Assembly (NCBI GenBank): GCA_020721165.1
Contig: DYNG01000055.1
Location: 1-6,094 of the forward strand
Length of the DNA: 6,094 bases
Direction of reading: 5' to 3'
Source: Desulfocapsa sulfexigens
GTDB lineage: Bacteria > Desulfobacterota > Desulfobulbia > Desulfobulbales > Desulfocapsaceae
Part shown: positions 1 to 5,988 of the stretch, in pieces
Layout of the letters: the number at the start of each line of letters is the position of its first letter
How positions within the stretch are numbered: the first letter of the stretch is position 1
Notes under the pieces: generated by a model
Told to the model about the DNA's origin: nothing
Databases searched by the model: none
The model's input: only the letters and a program-made list of their open reading frames with translations
Translations under genes and position numbers: made by a program

Positions 1-1
1 A

Positions 2-1198
2 TCATCGGCCATCGCCGCCGATAACCCGGAGGCGCTGGCGGCTCGTGCCGCCGGGATTCCGGTGATTAAGCGGGCCGAGATGCTGGCCGAGCTGATGCGG
101 CTGAAAAAATTTGGGATTGCCATCGCTGGCAGTCATGGCAAGACCACCACCACCTCCATGGTGAGTTGGATGATGAGCCGGGCCGGACTTGACCCCACGA
201 TTGTGGTGGGAGGAAAGGTGGATAGTCTGGGCGGCAATGCCAAGCTGGGTGAGGGTGAATTTCTGGTGGCCGAGGCCGACGAGAGTGACGGCTCCTTCTT
301 GAAACTGTCGCCAGCGCTGGAGGTGGTGACCAATATTGATCGGGAGCATCTCGATTATTATCGGGATATTGAGCACATAAAATCTGTGTTCCTGGAATTC
401 ATTGACCGGATTCCCTTTTATGGGGCCGTGATTCTGTGTCTGGATGATCCCCATATTGCCGATCTTTTGCCGTCCATCCACAAGCGCATCATCTCCTATG
501 GCCTGACGGCCCAGGCCGATATTCATGCCGAGCATATCGAGGCCGCTGGGGGTCGTACTCGTTTTATGGTCTGCCAGGGCCAGGAAAAATTAGGCGAGAT
601 TCATCTGGGCCTGCCCGGACGACATAATGTCTATAATGCCCTGGCCGTTATCTGTGTGGGGCTGGAATTGGAGATTGATTTTGCCATTATTGCCGAGGCC
701 CTGGGCAGCTTTGGCGGCGTGCAGCGCCGGATGCAGGTGAAGGGTGAGGTGGGCGCCATCACGGTGATGGATGATTATGGCCACCATCCCACCGAGATCA
801 GGGCGACCCTGGCCGCCCTCAAGGAGGCCTGGCCGGAGAAACGGCTGGTGGTCCTGTTTCAGCCCCATCGCTACAGCCGGACAGCAGCCTTGTACAAGGA
901 GTTTCTGACCGCCTTTCATCAGGCGGCCGTGCTGGTGATGACCGATATTTACGCCGCCAGTGAATCGCCCATCGCCGGGCTCAGCAGCGAGTCGCTGCTG
1001 CGGGACATGCACCAGCACGGGCAGCGGCACACCCATTTCAGGGCCTCGGTGGAGACTCTGGCCCAGGAGGTTTTGCCCCTGTTGGCCGCAGGCGATCTGG
1101 TGTTGACTCTGGGAGCGGGCAATATTGTGCGGGTGGGGGAAACATTAGTGGAGCTGCTGACCCGGCAGGCCGCCTGCTCCGGGCCTGATCGGGCATGA
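2..1198 (+). CDS. murC: UDP-N-acetylmuramate--L-alanine ligase MurC (5' partial)
   Basis: MurC is the cytoplasmic ATP-dependent ligase that joins L-alanine to UDP-N-acetylmuramate, the first step in building the peptidoglycan stem peptide. The frame is open to the left edge, so the true start lies outside; 398 residues are visible. The fragment begins with SSAIAADNPE, typical of the end of the N-terminal UDP-binding domain, so roughly 65-75 residues are missing. Visible motifs, numbered from the first visible residue: the ATP-binding loop GSHGKTT (43-49); EADESDGSF (91-99); TNIDREHLDYY (110-120); GRHNVYNALA (206-215); FGGVQRR (237-243); DDYGHHPTEI (257-266), diagnostic for MurC; QPHRYSRT (287-294); and GAGNI (371-375). 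ATP-binding and C-terminal ligase domains are complete. A GTG at 62 is in frame but is an internal valine codon, because coding continuity extends upstream of it. The stop overlaps the murB start. Confidence 0.97.
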   Translation, partial: SSAIAADNPEALAARAAGIPVIKRAEMLAELMRLKKFGIAIAGSHGKTTTTSMVSWMMSRAGLDPTIVVGGKVDSLGGNAKLGEGEFLVAEADESDGSFLKLSPALEVVTNIDREHLDYYRDIEHIKSVFLEFIDRIPFYGAVILCLDDPHIADLLPSIHKRIISYGLTAQADIHAEHIEAAGGRTRFMVCQGQEKLGEIHLGLPGRHNVYNALAVICVGLELEIDFAIIAEALGSFGGVQRRMQVKGEVGAITVMDDYGHHPTEIRATLAALKEAWPEKRLVVLFQPHRYSRTAALYKEFLTAFHQAAVLVMTDIYAASESPIAGLSSESLLRDMHQHGQRHTHFRASVETLAQEVLPLLAAGDLVLTLGAGNIVRVGETLVELLTRQAACSGPDRA

Positions 1199-2148
1199 TG
1201 GAGGAGGGGGTAAAGGCGGGCCTGCAAGGGCTGGTGAAAAGAGCGATCTTCTGGGACTGTCCGCTGCGGGACTATACCTCTTTTGCCATTGGCGGGCCAG
1301 CGGCGGCCTTGGCGCTTGTTGACACGGTGTCGGAATTACAGGCTGTGCTCCTTTTTCTGCGCGCCGCCCGGATCCCCTGGCGAGTCATAGGCAAGGGAAC
1401 GAATCTGCTGGTCAGTGACGCCGGTTATGACGGCGTGATTCTGCTGCTGGACAAAGGGTTTGCCGGGATTGCCAGGCAATGCGAGACGCAGGCGGATGAT
1501 TCGGTGGTCATCCTCAGAGTGGGGGCCGCTTGCAGTCTGGCCCGACTGGTGGGTTGGTGCACGGAACACTCCCTGACGGGCCTGGAGTTTGCCGTTGGTA
1601 TCCCGGGAACGGTGGGCGGGGCCGTGGTGATGAATGCCGGCGCCTGGGGCAGCGAGCTGGCGGCCGTGCTGCATTCGCTGTCTTTTATTGATGCCGGTGG
1701 CCGAATTCAGACCCGTCTTCGTTCGGAGTTGCATTTTGGCTATCGAATATGGCATGATTATCAGCAGGCCCATAAGGGCGGCGAAGAGGAGTGGGCGCTG
1801 TTTGAGGTGGAGCTGAAATGCGGGCGGGGGGAGCAGGAGCAGATTCGCGCCCGCTGCCAGCAGTATCATCAGCAGCGCCAGGCTAAACAGCCCAGGGAAG
1901 GGGGAAACGCCGGCTCTTTTTTCAAAAATCCGGATGGAGAGGCGGCGGGTCGTCTGATTGAGGCCAGCGGTTTGAAAGGGGCGCAGGTGGGCGGGGCCAG
2001 GGTCTCACCGGTACATGCCAATTTTATCGTGAATTGCGGGGGGGCGACCGCCGCGCAGGTCCTGGAGTTGATGGCAAGAATACAGGGAAAGGTGCTGGCC
2101 GAGAGTGGGGTTTCGTTGGAGCCCGAGGTCCATTTTCTGGGTTGGTAA
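1195..2148 (+). CDS. murB: UDP-N-acetylenolpyruvoylglucosamine reductase MurB
   Basis: MurB is the FAD-containing, NADPH-dependent reductase that converts UDP-GlcNAc-enolpyruvate to UDP-N-acetylmuramate, the substrate of MurC. The 317 residues match the shorter type II family. Motifs: PLRDYTSFAIGGPA (23-36); the FAD-binding GKGTNLLVSDAGYDG (67-81 or so); GIPGTVGGAVVMNAGA (135-150); FGYR with the expected substrate-binding Arg184; GSFFKNP with the expected proton donor Ser241; SPVHANFIVN (271-280); and a terminal LEPEV with the expected catalytic Glu311. One oddity is that the usual YRxS reads YRIW (Trp186). The ATG at 1195 overlaps the murC TGA as ATGA, implying translational coupling. ATG 1198 is almost equivalent. 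GTG 1234, with AAGGG close upstream, is a possible but less likely start, since the family usually has about 20 residues before the TSFAIGGPA motif. Confidence 0.96.
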   Translation: MMEEGVKAGLQGLVKRAIFWDCPLRDYTSFAIGGPAAALALVDTVSELQAVLLFLRAARIPWRVIGKGTNLLVSDAGYDGVILLLDKGFAGIARQCETQADDSVVILRVGAACSLARLVGWCTEHSLTGLEFAVGIPGTVGGAVVMNAGAWGSELAAVLHSLSFIDAGGRIQTRLRSELHFGYRIWHDYQQAHKGGEEEWALFEVELKCGRGEQEQIRARCQQYHQQRQAKQPREGGNAGSFFKNPDGEAAGRLIEASGLKGAQVGGARVSPVHANFIVNCGGATAAQVLELMARIQGKVLAESGVSLEPEVHFLGW

Positions 2149-2164
2149 GACATCTGGGTTCCCG

Positions 2165-2195
2165 TTGACCCCTGGGTATCTTGGGTTGCCATAAA
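2165..2195 (+). promoter_or_regulatory. marginal sigma70-like promoter candidate upstream of ftsQ
   Basis: TTGACC at 2165-2170 matches five of six bases of the -35 consensus. CATAAA at 2190-2195 matches four of six of the -10 consensus, but the spacer is 19 bases, longer than the usual 17. Transcription would start near 2202, just ahead of the ftsQ ribosome binding site. The gap between murB and ftsQ is only 73 bases, so read-through from murB is at least as likely a source of ftsQ mRNA. Confidence 0.25.
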
Positions 2196-2203
2196 TCTTT
2201 TCT

Positions 2204-2211
2204 GGGGAGAG
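2204..2211 (+). promoter_or_regulatory. probable ftsQ ribosome binding site
   Basis: The purine-rich GGGGAGAG is the best Shine-Dalgarno match ahead of ftsQ. It lies 10 bases before ATG 2222, slightly long, with an out-of-frame ATG at 2212 in between. A second weak match, GAGG at 2218-2221, abuts the start codon and is too close to be useful. Confidence 0.5.
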
Positions 2212-2221
2212 ATGAACGAGG

Positions 2222-3247
2222 ATGATGAAATTTGTGGAAAAATTTCTTTCTCTCTGGCCAAGGGGAAAAAAAAGAAAACGGCACACTCGGCACCCCTCGG
2301 TTTCGCGGAACGAACTTCGGAGCGGCCCGTCCTTTATTGCTCCTGATGCCCAACGGGCGTCGTCGCAACCGGGCCTGCTGGGCCGGCTGCGTACCCGGTT
2401 CCAGCGGGCGGCCCGGCGCAAGGATCTGAAGATTCGGCCCACGCCGACCTCTAAAAGGGGACAGGGCTGGTTGATACCGCTTTGTTTCCTGGTCGTTCTG
2501 ACTGCCGGAGGATGGCTGGCGTATCGTCCTTTGATGCAGGCCGTAACCGGGATAGGAGTGTTCAAGATTCAGGATATTGTCATTATCGGCTGTCGGGTGA
2601 CGACACCGGCCCTGATTCGTGAACTGGCGGCCATCAGATATCAGGGCAGCCTGCTCAGCCTGAATTCGGGGTATATCACGGCAATTTTGCGGACCCACCC
2701 CTGGATTGCCAGCGCCGAGGTTGAACGGCAGTGGCCTAATGGGGTGGTGATAACGATTCAGGAATTTGAAGCCGAGGCCTTGATTGTGCAGGAGACGGCG
2801 GGCCAGAACCTGCTCTATTATCTCGATAAGAGCGGCGTTGCCTTTGTGGCCCTGGAACCGGGTCAGGATATGGATTTACCGGTTATCACCGGCTTAGAGG
2901 CCAAAGAGGGGGAAGGATTGCCAACGCGCACCAGTGAGGCCCGCGCCTTGTTGAAATTGGTTCGGCAGAACAACCCCAACCTTCCCTTACAGAATCTTTC
3001 GGAGATTCATATTGATAAAGATGAAGGCCTGACCGTGTATCTGGCGGATTATCCTTTCCCCATTTATCTGGGGAAAGGTGAGATCAGAACCAGATACAGC
3101 CGTTTAAAACGGGTGTTAGAGGCGCTCTATAAAGAAGGGAGCGGCGGCGAAACAGGGATGGCGGAGGTTTCGTTTATCCGGATGGATTATTTGGAAAATA
3201 AGGTGCTGGTGGGCACACAGCAAAATGGACTGAAAAAAGATGGATGA
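2222..3247 (+). CDS. ftsQ: cell division protein FtsQ (DivIB family)
   Basis: FtsQ is the bitopic inner-membrane scaffold that, with FtsB and FtsL, connects the cytoplasmic Z-ring to the septal peptidoglycan synthases. The 341-residue product has the family layout. An N-terminal cytoplasmic tail of about 81 residues carries 23 Lys/Arg and only 4 Asp/Glu. One transmembrane segment follows at about 83-100 (GWLIPLCFLVVLTAGGWLAY). A POTRA domain spans about 113-184, with FKIQDIVIIG opening it and HPWIASAEVERQWPNGVVI near its end. A beta domain runs from about 190 to 335, including YYLDKSGVAF, LPVITGLE and the closing SRLKRVLEAL and IRMDYLENKVLVG elements. The product thus sits in the inner membrane with its bulk in the periplasm. 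The start is ATG 2222 or the adjacent ATG 2225. The gene follows murB without a ddl gene between and overlaps ftsA by 8 bases. Sequence identity in this family is low, so the call relies on architecture plus position. Confidence 0.93.
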   Translation: MMKFVEKFLSLWPRGKKRKRHTRHPSVSRNELRSGPSFIAPDAQRASSQPGLLGRLRTRFQRAARRKDLKIRPTPTSKRGQGWLIPLCFLVVLTAGGWLAYRPLMQAVTGIGVFKIQDIVIIGCRVTTPALIRELAAIRYQGSLLSLNSGYITAILRTHPWIASAEVERQWPNGVVITIQEFEAEALIVQETAGQNLLYYLDKSGVAFVALEPGQDMDLPVITGLEAKEGEGLPTRTSEARALLKLVRQNNPNLPLQNLSEIHIDKDEGLTVYLADYPFPIYLGKGEIRTRYSRLKRVLEALYKEGSGGETGMAEVSFIRMDYLENKVLVGTQQNGLKKDG

Positions 3248-4541
3248 AATAATGGAAACAGATGCGGAAAAAGATATTGTCACTCTGAATGCCGACAAGC
3301 AGGCCGCGCGGCATGAAGAAAAACGAGCCGAGAAGCGCCCCCCGGGTGATATCGTTGTTGGTCTTGACATTGGAACCACCAAGATCTGCTGCGTGGTGGG
3401 AGAAGTCTTTGACGACGGCGTTGATATTATCGGGCTGGGAACGGCGCCCTCGACCGGCCTCAAGAAGGGGGTGGTTGTCAATATTGAGGCCACAGTCAAG
3501 GCCATTCGTCAGGCGGTGGAACAGGCTGAGAATCAGGCCGGATGTGAGTTGCACAGTGTCTATACCGGCATTGCCGGCAATCATATTAAAGGTTTTAACA
3601 GTCCGGGGATTCATGCCATCAATGGTCGCGAGATTAAAGATGCGGATGTTGAGGATGTTATTATCGCCGCCAAAACGGTAAAAATCTCAGAAAATCAACA
3701 AATTATCCATGTGCTTCCGCAGGAGTACATGGTGGATGATCATACCGGCATTCAGAATCCCCGGGGCATGACCGGGATTCGCCTGGCGACCAATGTTCAT
3801 ATCGTCACCGCAGATCAGGGGGCTGTTCATAATCTGCTGACCTGCTGCCGGAATGCGGGCCTGGAGGTTTTGGATATGGTGCTCGAATCCATCGCTTCAG
3901 CCTCGGCCGCGCTCAGTCCCGAGGAGATGGATCTGGGGGTGGCCCTGATTGATATCGGCGGTGGCACCACCGATCTGGCGGTGTTCTGTGATGGCACCAT
4001 TCGTCACACCTGTGAAATAGGTTTTGGCGGCAATAATCTGACCAACGATTTGTCGGTTGGATTGCGGACGCCGGTTCTTGATGCGGAACGGCTCAAAGAG
4101 GATTATGGCAGCGCCATCGCCTCCCTGATCAAACCGAATCATGTCGTGGATGTGCCGACGGTTGGTGATCGGGAACCACGGAAGGTCACCCAGAAGGTTC
4201 TGGTGGATATCCTCCAGGCCCGGATTATGGAGATTCTGGAGATGGTCAATCAGGAGCTTATCAATTCTGGACAAAAGAGCAAGATCAATGGCGGGGTGGT
4301 GATCACGGGGGGCAGCGCCCTGCTTGCCAACCTGGTGGATCTGGCGGAACAGATTTTTGACCTGCCGGTTCGCATAGGTTATCCGGTGAAAATTGGCGGC
4401 CGGGCGCAAGATGTCTATAACCCGCGCTACACGACCGCCGTCGGTCTGATCTCGTATGGCCGGCAGCATGGGGCGCAAAAGGTGAGCGGTGATGTTTCCA
4501 TGGGACAGCGCATAAAGTCCTTGTGGAAAAAAATCATGTGA
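3240..4541 (+). CDS. ftsA: cell division protein FtsA (actin-like Z-ring membrane anchor)
   Basis: FtsA is an ATP-binding actin homologue that recruits FtsZ filaments to the inner membrane and signals to the divisome. Motifs in the 433 residues: the phosphate 1 loop VVGLDIGTTKIC (39-50); the FtsA-specific 1C region, including GIQNPRGMTGIRL (170-182); the phosphate 2 loop ALIDIGGGTTDLAVF (235-249); FGGNNLTNDLSVGL (262-275); the adenosine motif VVITGGSALL (353-362); and YNPRYTTAVGLI (393-404). The C-terminus SMGQRIKSLWKKIM (420-433) is the amphipathic membrane-targeting helix. The N-terminus has about 36 residues before the actin core, rich in Glu, Lys, Asp and Arg; homologues such as E. coli FtsA have about ten. 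No in-frame ATG, GTG or TTG lies between codon 5 and the core, so the extension is unavoidable. ATG 3252 is an alternative start, with GGA at 3242-3244. The 8-base overlap with ftsQ suggests translational coupling. Confidence 0.97.
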   Translation: MDEIMETDAEKDIVTLNADKQAARHEEKRAEKRPPGDIVVGLDIGTTKICCVVGEVFDDGVDIIGLGTAPSTGLKKGVVVNIEATVKAIRQAVEQAENQAGCELHSVYTGIAGNHIKGFNSPGIHAINGREIKDADVEDVIIAAKTVKISENQQIIHVLPQEYMVDDHTGIQNPRGMTGIRLATNVHIVTADQGAVHNLLTCCRNAGLEVLDMVLESIASASAALSPEEMDLGVALIDIGGGTTDLAVFCDGTIRHTCEIGFGGNNLTNDLSVGLRTPVLDAERLKEDYGSAIASLIKPNHVVDVPTVGDREPRKVTQKVLVDILQARIMEILEMVNQELINSGQKSKINGGVVITGGSALLANLVDLAEQIFDLPVRIGYPVKIGGRAQDVYNPRYTTAVGLISYGRQHGAQKVSGDVSMGQRIKSLWKKIM

Positions 4542-4577
4542 GCGGGGGTGTTTTTTTGTTTCAGTGAGGGGCCGTAG

Positions 4578-4622
4578 ATGCTATATTTTTACGAGTCCTG
4601 TTCCGATTTTTTGGTTCAATAA
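4578..4622 (+). CDS. possible 14-codon leader ORF between ftsA and ftsZ
   Basis: The reading frame encodes MLYFYESCSDFLVQ and ends in TAA, 57 bases before the ftsZ start. GAGGGG at 4566-4571, six bases ahead of the ATG, is a well-placed Shine-Dalgarno-like sequence, arguably better than that of some real genes in this window. It could be translated only from transcripts entering from ftsA, because the extended -10 candidate overlaps its start codon. No resemblance to a known peptide is recognised. An ORF this short can easily arise by chance, so this is a candidate only. Confidence 0.2.
   Translation: MLYFYESCSDFLVQ
4579..4587 (+). promoter_or_regulatory. extended -10 promoter candidate for ftsZ
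   Basis: TGCTATATT fits the extended -10 pattern TGnTATAAT, with five of six bases in the hexamer. A -35 element at the right distance is poor: TTTCAG at 4559-4564 has a 17-base spacer but few matches. That is tolerated for extended -10 promoters. Transcription would begin near 4594, giving an ftsZ leader of about 85 bases. Dedicated ftsZ promoters near or inside ftsA are known in other bacteria. The call is inference from motif and position. Confidence 0.4.
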
Positions 4623-4632
4623 CACGAACGAG

Positions 4633-4655
4633 AGCCTCCTCCTCCTGGGAAGGCT
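4633..4655 (+). promoter_or_regulatory. (CCT)4 tract flanked by a short inverted repeat in the ftsZ leader
   Basis: AGCCT at 4633-4637 is exactly complementary to AGGCT at 4651-4655, enclosing most of a CCT repeat (4635-4646). The stem is short and could gain two pairs with a bulge. The CCT tract resembles the anti-Shine-Dalgarno end of 16S rRNA. It could therefore pair with purine-rich sites nearby, including the AGGG of the ftsZ ribosome binding site or the GAGGGG before the small ORF. There is no T-run after it, so it is not an intrinsic terminator. A regulatory role is speculative. Confidence 0.25.
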
Positions 4656-4668
4656 GGCTTCACTGTTC

Positions 4669-4675
4669 AGGGTGA
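4669..4675 (+). promoter_or_regulatory. ftsZ ribosome binding site
   Basis: AGGGTGA lies four bases before ATG 4680 and is the only good Shine-Dalgarno match there. It supports 4680 over the in-frame ATG 15 bases downstream (codon 6). Confidence 0.7.
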
Positions 4676-4679
4676 AATT

Positions 4680-5936
4680 ATGAGTGAGACGACAATGCCC
4701 TTTCGGATGGCGGAAAATACCAGCGGTATTGCAGTGATCAAGGTGATTGGGGTGGGTGGCGGGGGTGGAAACGCCATCAATAATATGGTCAAGGGGCAGT
4801 TGCAGGGGATTGAATTTATCGCTGCCAACACCGACAGTCAGGACTTGTCACGATCCAAGGCCGATATTTTATTGCAGATTGGCCCCAGTATAACCAAAGG
4901 GGGCGGGGCGGGCATGGTGCCTGAGGTTGGTGCTCAGGCTGCTCATGAGTCCATTGAAGACATAAAAAACGCCCTCAAGGGAAGCGATATGGTCTTTGTG
5001 GCCGCTGGCCTCGGTGGCGGCACTGGCACTGGCGCGGCGCCGGTGGTGGCGAAGGTGAGCAAAGAGATGGGGGCCCTGACGGTAGCGGTGGTCACCAAAC
5101 CCTTTACATTTGAGGGAAAGGCTCGCATGCGCAATGCTGAGGCGGGCTGGGAAGAATTGCGGAAAAATGTGGATACCATTATTACGGTTCCCAATGACCG
5201 CCTCCTATCGCTGATGCAAAAGACCAGTAAGTTCGCTGATATGTGCATGTTGGCTGACAATGTGTTGTTGCAGGCCGTGAAAGGGATTACCGATTTGATC
5301 AATGGCCACGGGGTCATCAATGCGGATTTTGCTGATCTGCGCACCGTCATGCGCGAAACCGGCCCGGCCATCATGGGAACCGGGGTTGCCTCCGGTGAAA
5401 ATCGGGCCCTTGAAGCGGCCAAGCGGGCTATTGACAACCGCCTGCTTGAAGATACAGGGATTGAAGGGGCCCGGGGGTTGATAATCAATGTTTCCGCCAC
5501 CCAGGAGAGCCTGACCCTGTCTGAATATACTGAAGTCTCCGCCTTGATCCAGAGCAAGGTGGATGATGAGGCCAATGTGGTGCTGGGGGTGTTGCATGAT
5601 GAAACCCTGGGTGATGAGCTGCGGGTGACGGTGATTGCGACCGGTCTGGGCAATGTGGTGTCGAAAAATAAACCGCTGGGCTTGGGTGAAGAGGTTCGTT
5701 CGCCTTTGAAGATTGCTACGACGACCCAGGAAGTGCCAGCTACGGCCGTTGCTCCTGCTCCGGCGAATCCCCGGCCTCTTTTTGGCCAGCCTGTTTCTTC
5801 TGGAGCGAATGGTTTTGATACCAATGGGGCTCCTCCATTACGGTGGAAAGATGCCCCCCGTAATTCCAAAGAGACCAAATCGTGGAATGATGATTATCTG
5901 GAAACCCCGACTTATTTGCGCAAGAAAGCAAACTAA
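4680..5936 (+). CDS. ftsZ: cell division protein FtsZ (tubulin-like GTPase)
   Basis: FtsZ polymerises with GTP into the mid-cell ring that organises division. The 418 residues are a usual length. Motifs: the nucleotide-binding VIGVGGGGGNAINNM (22-36); AANTDSQ (48-54); the tubulin signature GGGTGTG (112-118); the T7 synergy loop NADFADLRTVM (214-224), with the polymerisation-activated catalytic acids expected at Asp216 and Asp219; and GVASGENRALEAA (235-247). The C-terminal domain ends near 325 with VTVIATGL. A linker rich in Pro, Ala, Thr and Asn follows (about 340-400), then the conserved tail ETPTYLRKKAN (408-418) that binds FtsA. The strongly conserved Pro of the usual SPLLE/NPLLE segment is Arg254 here (NRLLED). 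Position 138 bases after ftsA, with a promoter candidate between, suggests partly independent expression. All main GTPase features are intact, so the protein should be active. Confidence 0.99.
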   Translation: MSETTMPFRMAENTSGIAVIKVIGVGGGGGNAINNMVKGQLQGIEFIAANTDSQDLSRSKADILLQIGPSITKGGGAGMVPEVGAQAAHESIEDIKNALKGSDMVFVAAGLGGGTGTGAAPVVAKVSKEMGALTVAVVTKPFTFEGKARMRNAEAGWEELRKNVDTIITVPNDRLLSLMQKTSKFADMCMLADNVLLQAVKGITDLINGHGVINADFADLRTVMRETGPAIMGTGVASGENRALEAAKRAIDNRLLEDTGIEGARGLIINVSATQESLTLSEYTEVSALIQSKVDDEANVVLGVLHDETLGDELRVTVIATGLGNVVSKNKPLGLGEEVRSPLKIATTTQEVPATAVAPAPANPRPLFGQPVSSGANGFDTNGAPPLRWKDAPRNSKETKSWNDDYLETPTYLRKKAN

Positions 5937-5939
5937 ATA

Positions 5940-5988
5940 ACAGAAGCCAGAAACCAGAAGCCAGAAGCCAGAGGACAGAAACCAGATA
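5940..5988. repeat. degenerate heptanucleotide tandem repeat
   Basis: Seven consecutive 7-base units start four bases after the ftsZ stop: ACAGAAG, CCAGAAA, CCAGAAG, CCAGAAG, CCAGAGG, ACAGAAA, CCAGATA. The consensus is CCAGAAG. Units differ from it at no more than two positions, and the core CAGA is invariant. Short heptamer arrays of this kind occur in intergenic DNA of various bacteria, the best known being cyanobacterial STRR repeats; any relation here is unproven. The last unit is complementary to a downstream segment (see the next entry). An unrelated minus-strand reading frame through it is a low-complexity by-product. Confidence 0.88.

Noticed and set aside
1200..1210. GGAGGAGGGGG as a ribosome binding site for a later murB start
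   Set aside because: The next in-frame start candidate, GTG 1234, is 23 bases downstream, too far, and the ATGA overlap with murC gives a better start.
2024..2698. Minus-strand open frames opposite the murB-ftsQ junction
   Set aside because: Arg/Pro/Ser-rich composition without domains, antisense to the basic FtsQ tail; treated as shadows.
4527..4557. A7 run at the end of ftsA opposite a T7 run after it, possible terminator
   Set aside because: The stem would be almost only A-T pairs and the G-rich middle does not form a GC stem before the T-run, so it lacks the form of an intrinsic terminator.
4943..5878. Long minus-strand open frame (311 codons) opposite ftsZ
   Set aside because: It mirrors codon bias of a clear ftsZ gene and has no recognisable domain; long antisense frames are common opposite moderately GC-rich genes.
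5914..5936. TTTGC/GCAAA inverted repeat at the end of ftsZ
   Set aside because: Five A-T-rich pairs inside coding sequence with no following T-run; not distinguishable from chance.
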